From: JBLIAZ01 sp047632015
GTDB lineage: Bacteria; Bacteroidota; Bacteroidia; Flavobacteriales_C; GCA-002722245
Direction of reading: 5' to 3'
Assembly: GCA_047632015.1 (NCBI GenBank)
Contig: JBLIBC010000212.1
Coordinates: 1 to 5,065 of the forward strand
DNA length: 5,065 nucleotides
Shown here: in pieces, positions 1 to 5,065 of the stretch
Numbering within the stretch: the first letter of the stretch is position 1
Layout: the number at the start of each line of letters is the position of its first letter
Translations under genes and position numbers: made by a program
The notes under the pieces: model-generated
What the model saw: only the letters and a program-made list of their open reading frames with translations
Database searches by the model: none
What the model was told of the DNA's origin: nothing

Positions 1-466
1 AGCTCTCTAAAATATCTTTAGCAATTGCGTTATTTTTTTTGAATGCATTTTCTAAACGGGCTGTGTCAGCTTCATAAAGGAATACTTGCGTTTTTAAAAC
101 TTTAGCAGCTTCTGTTGCTAAATTAGTATCATCACCAAGTGCTAAATCCAACAATACCTCAACGGAAGGACCTCCTTTCATGTGCGACAATAACTCAAGA
201 GCGAAAGCTCCAGTGATTTCAGCCACGGTAGATTCACCAAGGATAATTTCTTTTAAAAACTTTGCTTTAACACCAGCAGCACTTGTAGTACCAGGCAAAG
301 TATTATATATAAAAAAGCTCAACGAATCTTTTCTGTCAGCGCTATTTACATCTTTAATGTTTAGAATGATTTCACTAAGTAACTCAGCACCATCAATTGG
401 TTGAGGGTTTAATCCTTGAGTTTTTCGTTCTGCAATCTGTTCGATGTATTCTTTATATAAGTTCAT
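1..466 (-). CDS. acnB: Aconitate hydratase B (AcnB), N-terminal part, cut by the left window edge
   Basis: Reading the minus strand from the ATG at 466-464 gives 155 codons that stay open to the window edge. The protein begins MNLYKEYIEQIAERKTQGL and continues with PQPIDGAELLSEI (residues 21-33), FFIYNTLPGTTSAAGVKAKF (51-70), LKEIILGE (71-78) and ELLSHMKGGPSVEVLLDLAL (91-110). This is the N-terminal HEAT-like helical domain of AcnB, as known from the E. coli enzyme, and the wording is typical of Bacteroidota. The family interconverts citrate and isocitrate through a [4Fe-4S] cluster in the cytosolic TCA cycle, and many members also act on 2-methylisocitrate. The N-terminal domain is known to take part in dimerisation and substrate access. 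The cluster cysteines and catalytic residues lie in the missing C-terminal part, so activity cannot be judged. The start agrees with the family's N-terminus, and no ribosome-binding site is evident. The gene lies 85 bases downstream of panC on the same strand. Confidence 0.93.
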   Translation of the reverse strand, partial: MNLYKEYIEQIAERKTQGLNPQPIDGAELLSEIILNIKDVNSADRKDSLSFFIYNTLPGTTSAAGVKAKFLKEIILGESTVAEITGAFALELLSHMKGGPSVEVLLDLALGDDTNLATEAAKVLKTQVFLYEADTARLENAFKKNNAIAKDILES

Positions 467-551
467 TTAGAAGTCTTTTTAAATGTTAAAAGCAATTGAC
501 CAAAATTAGTAAAATGAAATTCAAAATGCACGCGTGTAACCCTATTTTTTT
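467..551. other. panC-acnB intergenic region
   Basis: This 85-base AT-rich spacer lies between the panC stop and the acnB start, both on the minus strand. It holds a 9-base T run (545-553) reaching into the panC stop codon, the 8-base palindrome CACGCGTG (529-536) and a -7-like promoter element (501-508). No stem followed by a U-tract, in the sense needed to terminate panC, was seen. Read-through from panC into acnB is therefore possible. Confidence 0.6.
501..526 (-). promoter_or_regulatory. Possible acnB promoter, Bacteroidota type
   Basis: On the minus strand, TAATTTTG (508-501) matches the Bacteroidota -7 consensus TAnnTTTG exactly and lies 34 bases before the acnB ATG. A TTTTG (526-522) lies upstream. 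The 13-base gap between TTG and the -7 element is shorter than the usual 17-23, so the -33 element is doubtful. In AT-rich DNA such an octamer can occur by chance. Confidence 0.35.
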
Positions 552-1358
552 TTAATTGAGAATAGCTCTCAATGGCACGTTGTCAATCAAACGAACACTA
601 CCTAGTTTCACAGCTGCAAAAAGTCTTTCTCCCCCGTCAGAAAAATCGTGTTGAGTTAAATATTCTACTTCAAATCCTTTTTCCACCAGGAGCTCCTTAG
701 CATGATCAAAGTTCCTACCGGCATTAGACGACAGTTTTTTTAGTAAAGCATGTAATTCGGGTGCAATCACCCTTTCTTTTGATGACAACCTAACGTTCCT
801 GCTACTCATCGCTAGGCCATCTAGTTCCCTAGTTGTAGGGACAGGAATAACATGAATGTTCATTTTGTTATTTTTTACCATTTTTGAGATGACTTGCAAT
901 TGCTGAAAATCTTTTTCTCCAAAATAAGCCTGATCAGGATTAACTACTTTGAAAAGTCGGTACACTACCTCAATCACTCCTTTAAAATGTCCAGGTCGTT
1001 TTTCGCCTTCCAATACAGCATCAACACCATCAAGTTTATAACTTAAGTCCAAAGGAACAGATTCAATATCAGCAGCAGTAGGAACCCAAACTAAATCGCA
1101 TTTTACAGAATTCAATAGCTCAATATCACGATTCAAATCTTTAGGGTACGATTCAAAATCAGCAGATTCATTAAATTGCGATGGATTTACATATATACTT
1201 ACAATACATACGTCACATTGCTTTTTACAAGCCTCAATCAGGGACAAATGTCCATTGTGCAAAAATCCCATTGTGGGAACTAACCCTACCGTTAAGCCGT
1301 CTAGCTTTAACTTAGCAATCGCGTGTTGTAATTCCGTACTTGTTTGAATAATTTTCAT
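552..1358 (-). CDS. panC: Pantoate--beta-alanine ligase (pantothenate synthetase)
   Basis: This cytosolic enzyme joins (R)-pantoate and beta-alanine with ATP, through a pantoyl-adenylate intermediate, to make pantothenate for coenzyme A. The 268-residue protein is close to the usual length of about 280 and carries the full set of family motifs. These are PTMG (28-31) with the nucleotide-binding HxGH (H34, H37), VNPSQF (57-62, pantoate-binding Q61), RPGHFKGV (121-128), FGEKDFQQL (146-154, with K149, D150 and Q153), and TRELDGLAMSSRN (176-188), whose MSSRN is the KMSKS-like loop. The C-terminal KLGSVRLIDN (251-260) is also typical. The ATG at 1358 gives an N-terminus (MKIIQTSTELQ) that fits homologues, with the PTMG motif at the expected distance. 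No panD was seen beside it, although panC and panD are often adjacent. The gene is transcribed divergently from the ABC ATPase and is followed by acnB. No broken motif was found. Confidence 0.98.
   Translation of the reverse strand: MKIIQTSTELQHAIAKLKLDGLTVGLVPTMGFLHNGHLSLIEACKKQCDVCIVSIYVNPSQFNESADFESYPKDLNRDIELLNSVKCDLVWVPTAADIESVPLDLSYKLDGVDAVLEGEKRPGHFKGVIEVVYRLFKVVNPDQAYFGEKDFQQLQVISKMVKNNKMNIHVIPVPTTRELDGLAMSSRNVRLSSKERVIAPELHALLKKLSSNAGRNFDHAKELLVEKGFEVEYLTQHDFSDGGERLFAAVKLGSVRLIDNVPLRAILN
555..573. repeat. Perfect inverted repeat at the 3' end of panC
   Basis: ATTGAGA (555-561) and TCTCAAT (567-573) form a perfect 7-bp stem with a 5-base loop, directly beside the panC stop codon. On the panC transcript the hairpin is followed by an A-run (complement of T545-553), not a U-run, so it does not fit an intrinsic terminator for panC. 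It encodes the last residues of PanC. It could affect mRNA stability or be chance. Confidence 0.5.
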
Positions 1359-1461
1359 CTCAAAAACTGAACAGCAAAAATATTATTTTTTATGCTAGTT
1401 ATCAACAATAATAGGCTTATTTATCTGATATTAAATACATTTAGGTAGCAACACTATTTCT
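1359..1461. promoter_or_regulatory. Divergent intergenic region between panC and the ABC ATPase
   Basis: These 103 very AT-rich bases must hold the start signals for both directions if the two flanking genes lead their transcripts. On the plus strand the nearest -7-like element is TACATTTA (1436-1443), one base off TAnnTTTG, with no TTG at a proper distance upstream. On the minus strand a better candidate is listed separately. No operator-like palindrome, riboswitch or strong ribosome-binding site was seen. Confidence 0.5.
1375..1408 (-). promoter_or_regulatory. Candidate panC promoter, Bacteroidota type
   Basis: On the minus strand TATTTTTG (1382-1375) matches the Bacteroidota -7 consensus TAnnTTTG exactly. 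Upstream, TTGTTG (1408-1403) offers a -33 TTG with a 20- or 23-base spacing, within the usual range. The -7 element lies 16 bases before the panC ATG, so the leader would be only about 10 bases. The call rests on consensus matching alone. Confidence 0.45.
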
Positions 1462-2661
1462 ATGATATCTTACGCAACAGATTACCCAACTAGGCTAAAA
1501 GAAATTGAATTAGCATTATTGAATAATGACCTCGACAGAGTTAGCAGGCGGACGATGGACCTCACTCATGATTTTATTTGCAATGAATCAGACAAAATTA
1601 GCGCTCTTGACCTGAGGGAACAATACAATAACAATAAAGCTTTAGGCAGTTCTGGAAATGCAAACATTGAACTACGACAAGAATATGACGATTTGATTGC
1701 ATCATTAAAATCAGACATTTTTGAACCTGTAGTTGAAACAAATGTGAATCCTGTTATTTGTGTAGCAGAAGGTATAGGTAAAACTTACGGTTCATTTGAA
1801 CTCCAGGAAATCGACATCAAACTTGAAAAAGGAAAAATTGTAGGGTTAGTAGGTGAAAATGGAAATGGAAAAACAACTTTACTTAGATTACTTAGTGGTC
1901 AACTACACATGAGCCGTGGCTCATTGTCGTTTTACAACGGTGATGAAAAAATCACCACTTGGGAGCGTACAAAAAAAGAAATTGCATTCATCCCGCAACG
2001 AACGGCTAGATGGTGGGGTACACTCGAGGAACAAATCTCTTTTTCGGCCTCTTTAAAAGGAATCAAAGGAAAAGAAAATTTATCGGGAACAAACTTTATA
2101 ATTCAACGGTTAGGGCTTACTAAATTTAAAAACCACACTTGGAGTGAATTATCTTCCGGGTACAAACTAAGAGCTGAAATTGCAAAAGCATTAGTGTGGA
2201 ATCCAAGGGTTTTGATTTTAGACGAACCTTTAGCAAATTTGGATTTACTCGCTCAAGAGCTTTTGCTTCAAGACATTAAAGATTTAGCTGAGTCATTAAG
2301 GAAGCCTGTTTCAATTATATTGAGTTCACAACAATTGCATGAGGTCGAAACCATTGCTGATCAAATTATTTTCCTAAAAAACGGAAGAGCTGTATTTAAC
2401 GGTAGAATCAGTGAGTTAAACGAACAAGAGGATTACCATACGGTAGAAATAGACGGAAACCTTGATTATGAAATTTTATCAAATGCACTTTCGACATTTG
2501 AAGTGAGGATTGAAAAAAACGTGTCTGGTTTCACTCTGAATATATCGAAAACACACAACATAAACGAAGTACTAAACACTTTGATTGCCAAAAATTTCGA
2601 ATTGAATTATTACCGAAACATTACTAATTCAACAAAAAAACTGTTTAACGACAAGTACTAA
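1462..2661 (+). CDS. ABC transporter ATP-binding protein with N-terminal helical extension
   Basis: This is the ATPase subunit of an ABC system, which would couple ATP hydrolysis at the inner face of the membrane to the protein encoded next. Residues 1-95 are a probably helical, charged extension that I do not recognise. The ABC domain spans about 98-318: A-loop Y109, Walker A GENGNGKTT (131-139), Q-loop Q179, signature LSSGY (230-234) in place of LSGGQ, Walker B VLILDE (250-255) with catalytic E255, and D-loop NLD (259-261). At the H-loop the sequence reads SSQQLHEVE (288-296), so the usual histidine is Gln290. A tail from about 325 to 399 resembles the C-terminal regulatory domain of ABC-2 type (NatA/CcmA-like) ATPases, suggesting export rather than uptake. 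At 399 residues it is longer than the usual 230-310. The ATG at 1462 is the first in frame, but lacks a clear ribosome-binding site. The next gene starts 15 bases after the stop, so the two are probably cotranscribed. The substrate is unknown. Confidence 0.95.
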   Translation: MISYATDYPTRLKEIELALLNNDLDRVSRRTMDLTHDFICNESDKISALDLREQYNNNKALGSSGNANIELRQEYDDLIASLKSDIFEPVVETNVNPVICVAEGIGKTYGSFELQEIDIKLEKGKIVGLVGENGNGKTTLLRLLSGQLHMSRGSLSFYNGDEKITTWERTKKEIAFIPQRTARWWGTLEEQISFSASLKGIKGKENLSGTNFIIQRLGLTKFKNHTWSELSSGYKLRAEIAKALVWNPRVLILDEPLANLDLLAQELLLQDIKDLAESLRKPVSIILSSQQLHEVETIADQIIFLKNGRAVFNGRISELNEQEDYHTVEIDGNLDYEILSNALSTFEVRIEKNVSGFTLNISKTHNINEVLNTLIAKNFELNYYRNITNSTKKLFNDKY

Positions 2662-2676
2662 AAACTACCACTACAG

Positions 2677-4287
2677 ATGAAATGGATTTTAAAAATAGCT
2701 CCAAAAGCACTTGCTCGTTTAGATGTATTTTTGAGAATTAACTACGCATGGATTTGGGCAACAAGGATACACCTTACGTTGTACTTTAGTTTTTTATTAG
2801 GAATTACAGGACTGATGTTTGGCCTAATCATCCCTGTTGATCTTCAAGCCTTAATTACTGCAAGGGAAACAGATACTATTTTCTGGTCATTGCTGGTTCC
2901 TTCCTTTTTAGCAATGGGTTACTTTATTTTTCAATTGTGCTTGTTTAGTGTGGAGAACAAGGATGCCAATGGAAATTCGTTCCGTTCAGTCCTGGTGATT
3001 ATTTTAATGTACCTGACTATTATGTCACCTTTTTCACTACCATATGCTACTTCAATAGTTTTAAACGAAAGGGTTTCAAAAGTTATTGAGGACCAAGAAT
3101 ACATTCAATTAAGGAATGATTTATTAAAAATTGAATTTTACGTGAATGAGGACGAAGGAGATTACAGCTATTTTATAAATGATGAAGCGTATTTTAATTC
3201 TTATAAACTTTACTCCCACGATTATGACCAACAAATAGAAAGGAAACAGGATTCAACTTATTACAATCACCAGGATTCAATTTATTGGCACAAGGACATT
3301 TATAAGTATTCTAGACCCAGACTTTACAGGGTTTCAGAAGATTATCCAGAGAATCGTTTTGAATTGAATTCAGAACACACCCCTTACCTTCGAAATGATG
3401 TATCTCAACGAGACTCAAGTATTCGTTTATTTTTCATCAATCAAAACATCAATTTTAGCACCGACACTGCTGAATATTATTTCAAAAAACTAAATCAACA
3501 AATTGATCGATTAACATACTATTCTCCACGGAAACTGGACTCTATGATGTACGATATTTCTCAAAACAATTACAAGGGCTACCTAAAGTCTGGATTGAGA
3601 ATACATAATAAAGACGAAGGCTGGAGTCGTCATGATTTTGAATATGACAGATACCAATCTTATAAAAACATCAAAAACATTCTTGAAAATCGATTGTCAA
3701 GAATCGCTAAAGCAAAAAACTACTTGCAAACAAATACCGCCACTAGTTTTATGGGAGTGTGGAGTTACGCTGGCTTTATCATTTGCATGCTCATATTTCT
3801 ATTCAAAATAAACAACTGGAAGCAGTTTTTATTATCGTTTTTATTCATCGGGCTATTAGGAACAATCCTCGGAGTAGCGGAAGCTGCTTTTAGGCTTGAA
3901 GGATTGTTGTTTGTCAACTCGACTCTTGCCATTTTAATCACCAGCTATGTGCTGTTAATATTTGTCTGGAAAAAATCCAATTATTTTTGGCTTCTCAATC
4001 AAACTACCATAATTACTTACTTAGTAGCTCCTTACATCATGTTACTTGCGCTAGGTTATCTTGATAATTATCATAAGATTTGGGAACACTCTTATTTTGA
4101 CAAATACCTTGTTGAAGAATTTAATGGCGTTACATTCATTATAGAGTACTCAGACGAGTATTATGAGCTGCAGGACACCATATATTCAACAGCTCATGTT
4201 GGTGGTATAATAATATTCTTGATACTGCTTTTACCATTGTTCCAGAAAACCTTTATGAGACTACGCGTGCTTCCCAAAAATAAATAA
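2677..4287 (+). CDS. Uncharacterised multi-pass membrane protein, probable ABC permease partner with large extracytoplasmic domain
   Basis: I do not recognise a named family, though similar membrane proteins next to ABC ATPases occur in Bacteroidota (from memory, unsearched). Hydrophobic stretches suggest eight transmembrane segments at about 32-54, 69-90, 103-128, 358-377, 383-403, 409-430, 441-461 and 507-523. Basic residues cluster before segment 1 (K6, K10, R14, R20, R30), in the 376-382 and 431-433 loops, and in the tail (KTFMRLRVLPKNK). This puts both termini in the cytoplasm and residues about 129-357 outside. That outer domain is rich in Tyr, Asp, Asn and charged residues, has no cysteine, and carries a small tandem repeat at 191-206. 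A second outer loop (462-506) is also acidic and Tyr-rich. Standard ABC-2 permeases have six segments and, when they have a large ectodomain, usually carry it after segment 1, so this layout is unusual. The 15-base gap from the ATPase gene supports a shared transcript and complex. Permease function is inferred from context alone. Confidence 0.85.
   Translation: MKWILKIAPKALARLDVFLRINYAWIWATRIHLTLYFSFLLGITGLMFGLIIPVDLQALITARETDTIFWSLLVPSFLAMGYFIFQLCLFSVENKDANGNSFRSVLVIILMYLTIMSPFSLPYATSIVLNERVSKVIEDQEYIQLRNDLLKIEFYVNEDEGDYSYFINDEAYFNSYKLYSHDYDQQIERKQDSTYYNHQDSIYWHKDIYKYSRPRLYRVSEDYPENRFELNSEHTPYLRNDVSQRDSSIRLFFINQNINFSTDTAEYYFKKLNQQIDRLTYYSPRKLDSMMYDISQNNYKGYLKSGLRIHNKDEGWSRHDFEYDRYQSYKNIKNILENRLSRIAKAKNYLQTNTATSFMGVWSYAGFIICMLIFLFKINNWKQFLLSFLFIGLLGTILGVAEAAFRLEGLLFVNSTLAILITSYVLLIFVWKKSNYFWLLNQTTIITYLVAPYIMLLALGYLDNYHKIWEHSYFDKYLVEEFNGVTFIIEYSDEYYELQDTIYSTAHVGGIIIFLILLLPLFQKTFMRLRVLPKNK
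3247..3294 (+). repeat. Two-copy 24-base tandem repeat inside the membrane-protein gene
   Basis: CAGGATTCAA occurs at 3247 and again exactly 24 bases later at 3271. The first 18 bases of each unit match at 15 positions, then the copies diverge. In protein terms QDSTYYNH (191-198) is followed by QDSIYWHK (199-206). This looks like an old in-frame duplication of eight residues in the predicted extracytoplasmic domain. Confidence 0.6.
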
Positions 4288-4289
4288 TA

Positions 4290-4322
4290 ACTAAGGTTTG
4301 TTTTATCACTTAAAACTTTAGT
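4290..4322 (+). other. Weak stem-loop between the membrane protein and antiporter genes
   Basis: ACTAAGGTTT (4290-4299) can pair with AAACTTTAGT (4313-4322), giving 10 bp including one G-U pair and a 13-base loop. Four T's (4324-4327) follow. The stem starts three bases after the membrane-protein stop codon and ends three bases before the antiporter TTG start. It could be a weak terminator for the ABC pair or a structure affecting antiporter translation. The stem is AT-rich and the U-tract short, so neither role is secure. Confidence 0.35.
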
Positions 4323-4325
4323 ATT

Positions 4326-5065
4326 TTGAACCACGTGGAAGAAATTAAAACAATTCTGAGCTTTATCGCAATCTTTGGCATCATTGCCATTGCAGCAAGT
4401 CGGATATCCATAGCGTTTGAAAAAATAAAACTTCCGCTGATTACTGGTTTTTTACTGACTGGAATCATTGCTGGTCCTTTCATTCTAAAAATGATTCCAA
4501 GTGAAGGAACGCTAAAACTAAATTTCATCAATGAACTATCTCTTGCTTTTATAGCTTTTGCAGCTGGTTCAGAACTATACTTAAAAGAAATTAGAGGGCA
4601 ATTTAAAAGCATTATTTGGAATACTGTTGGGCAATTAATTTTCACTTTTTCAATTGGAGCAATCGGCGTCTATTATTTAGCTGATGCTGATTATATACCC
4701 TTCATGGTAGACATGAGTAATGGAGGTAAAATCGCCGTCAGCCTGTTAGCTGGAACAATTTTTATTGCCAGTTCTCCTTCAAGTGCTATCGCAGTAATTA
4801 ATGAATTAAGAGCCAAAGGTCCTTTCACCAAAACAGCAATAGGAGTTACTGTCGTTAAAGACGTTTGGGTAATTATTCTGTTTACTGTTTGTTTTGGAAT
4901 TTCAAAATCACTCATCAGCAACGAGGATTTTAAAGTAGGATCCATTATTTTTTTAGTACTAGAACTAGCATCATCAATTGGCATTGGATGGATACTGAAC
5001 AAACTAATCGTAGCCTTTTTCAAGTTAAAAATTAACCAGCACGTAAAAACGATTTTATTAATCAC
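4326..5065 (+). CDS. Cation:proton antiporter (CPA/Kef-like), N-terminal part, cut by the right window edge
   Basis: This inner-membrane protein should exchange Na+ or K+ for protons. The frame stays open for 246 codons to the edge. Recognisable family stretches are LPLITGFLLTGIIAGP (36-51, like PLVTGYLLAGILLGP of CPA antiporters), LAFIAFAAGSEL (73-84), and IASSPSSAIAVINELRAKGP (147-166), the unwound-helix region where other members have TDP or SP. These are followed by TAIGVTVVKDVWVI (170-183), holding the ion-binding aspartate D179. Full-length members have 10 or more segments, often with a cytosolic C-terminal domain that is not visible here. The upstream in-frame stop is at 4311-4313 and there is no ATG before segment 1; the first in-frame ATG is codon 56. 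The start must be TTG 4326 (MNHVEEIKT) or GTG 4335 (MEEIKT), and I chose TTG as the longer option. The gene lies 38 bases after the membrane-protein gene on the same strand, so it may share its transcript. A functional link is not evident. Confidence 0.9.
   Translation, partial: MNHVEEIKTILSFIAIFGIIAIAASRISIAFEKIKLPLITGFLLTGIIAGPFILKMIPSEGTLKLNFINELSLAFIAFAAGSELYLKEIRGQFKSIIWNTVGQLIFTFSIGAIGVYYLADADYIPFMVDMSNGGKIAVSLLAGTIFIASSPSSAIAVINELRAKGPFTKTAIGVTVVKDVWVIILFTVCFGISKSLISNEDFKVGSIIFLVLELASSIGIGWILNKLIVAFFKLKINQHVKTILLI

Noticed and set aside
180..404. Plus-strand open frame of 74 codons
   Set aside because: It is antisense to the clear AcnB coding frame and shows no known motif. It is a shadow.
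529..536. Palindrome CACGCGTG in the panC-acnB gap
   Set aside because: It is only 8 bases with no loop and is not repeated elsewhere in the window as far as I can see. It is too short to call an operator.
1436..1443. TACATTTA as the -7 element of the ABC ATPase gene
   Set aside because: It is one base off the consensus and has no TTG at a suitable distance. It is noted within the intergenic entry but not called separately.
1462..4287. Possible GldA/GldF/GldG gliding-motility ABC system
   Set aside because: The membrane protein is a single gene with a different topology, there is no GldG-like gene, and the ATPase has an extra N-terminal segment.
4297..4328. TTTG followed 21 bases later by TATTTTG as a promoter for the antiporter
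   Set aside because: The -7-like element is one base short of TAnnTTTG and overlaps the TTG start codon, so it does not make a credible promoter.
4310..4645. Minus-strand open frame of 111 codons
   Set aside because: It lies opposite the antiporter N-terminal region, whose plus-strand translation matches CPA motifs. It is a shadow.
4691..5065. Minus-strand open frame of 124 codons at the right edge
   Set aside because: It is antisense to the antiporter, including its conserved SPSSAIAVINEL and VKDV regions. It is a shadow.

Overview
The window most likely comes from a Bacteroidota bacterium, probably of the Flavobacteriales type. The DNA is AT-rich. Start codons lack clear Shine-Dalgarno sequences. 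Exact matches to the Bacteroidota -7 promoter element (TAnnTTTG) lie upstream of two genes. The visible AcnB and PanC proteins read like Bacteroidota versions. No RNA genes, insertion sequences or CRISPR arrays were seen. The placement is an inference; no database was searched.

Left part, minus strand (about 1-1358): panC (pantoate--beta-alanine ligase, coenzyme A biosynthesis) is followed in the same direction, after an 85-base gap, by the 5' part of acnB (aconitase B, TCA cycle), which runs off the left edge. The gap holds a -7-like element, so acnB may have its own promoter. A perfect 7-bp inverted repeat lies over the 3' end of panC but lacks a downstream U-tract on the panC transcript.

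A 103-base divergent intergenic region (1359-1461) separates panC from a plus-strand group. That group begins with an ABC ATPase that has a long N-terminal extension and non-canonical signature and H-loop residues. Fifteen bases later comes a 536-residue membrane protein with about eight predicted transmembrane segments and a roughly 225-residue extracytoplasmic domain between segments 3 and 4. The two genes probably form a two-component ABC system, likely an exporter or a transport-coupled machine of unknown substrate. This pair is the least described item in the window.

Right part (4326-5065): the 5' part of a cation:proton antiporter gene on the plus strand, 38 bases after the membrane protein. 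Its frame has no ATG between the upstream stop and the first transmembrane segment, so it must start at TTG (4326) or GTG (4335). A weak AT-rich stem-loop lies directly before that start. The gene runs off the right edge.

The pathways shown (CoA synthesis, TCA cycle, ion homeostasis) are housekeeping. Nothing in the window looks like a defence or mobile island. The ABC pair is the only candidate for an undescribed system.
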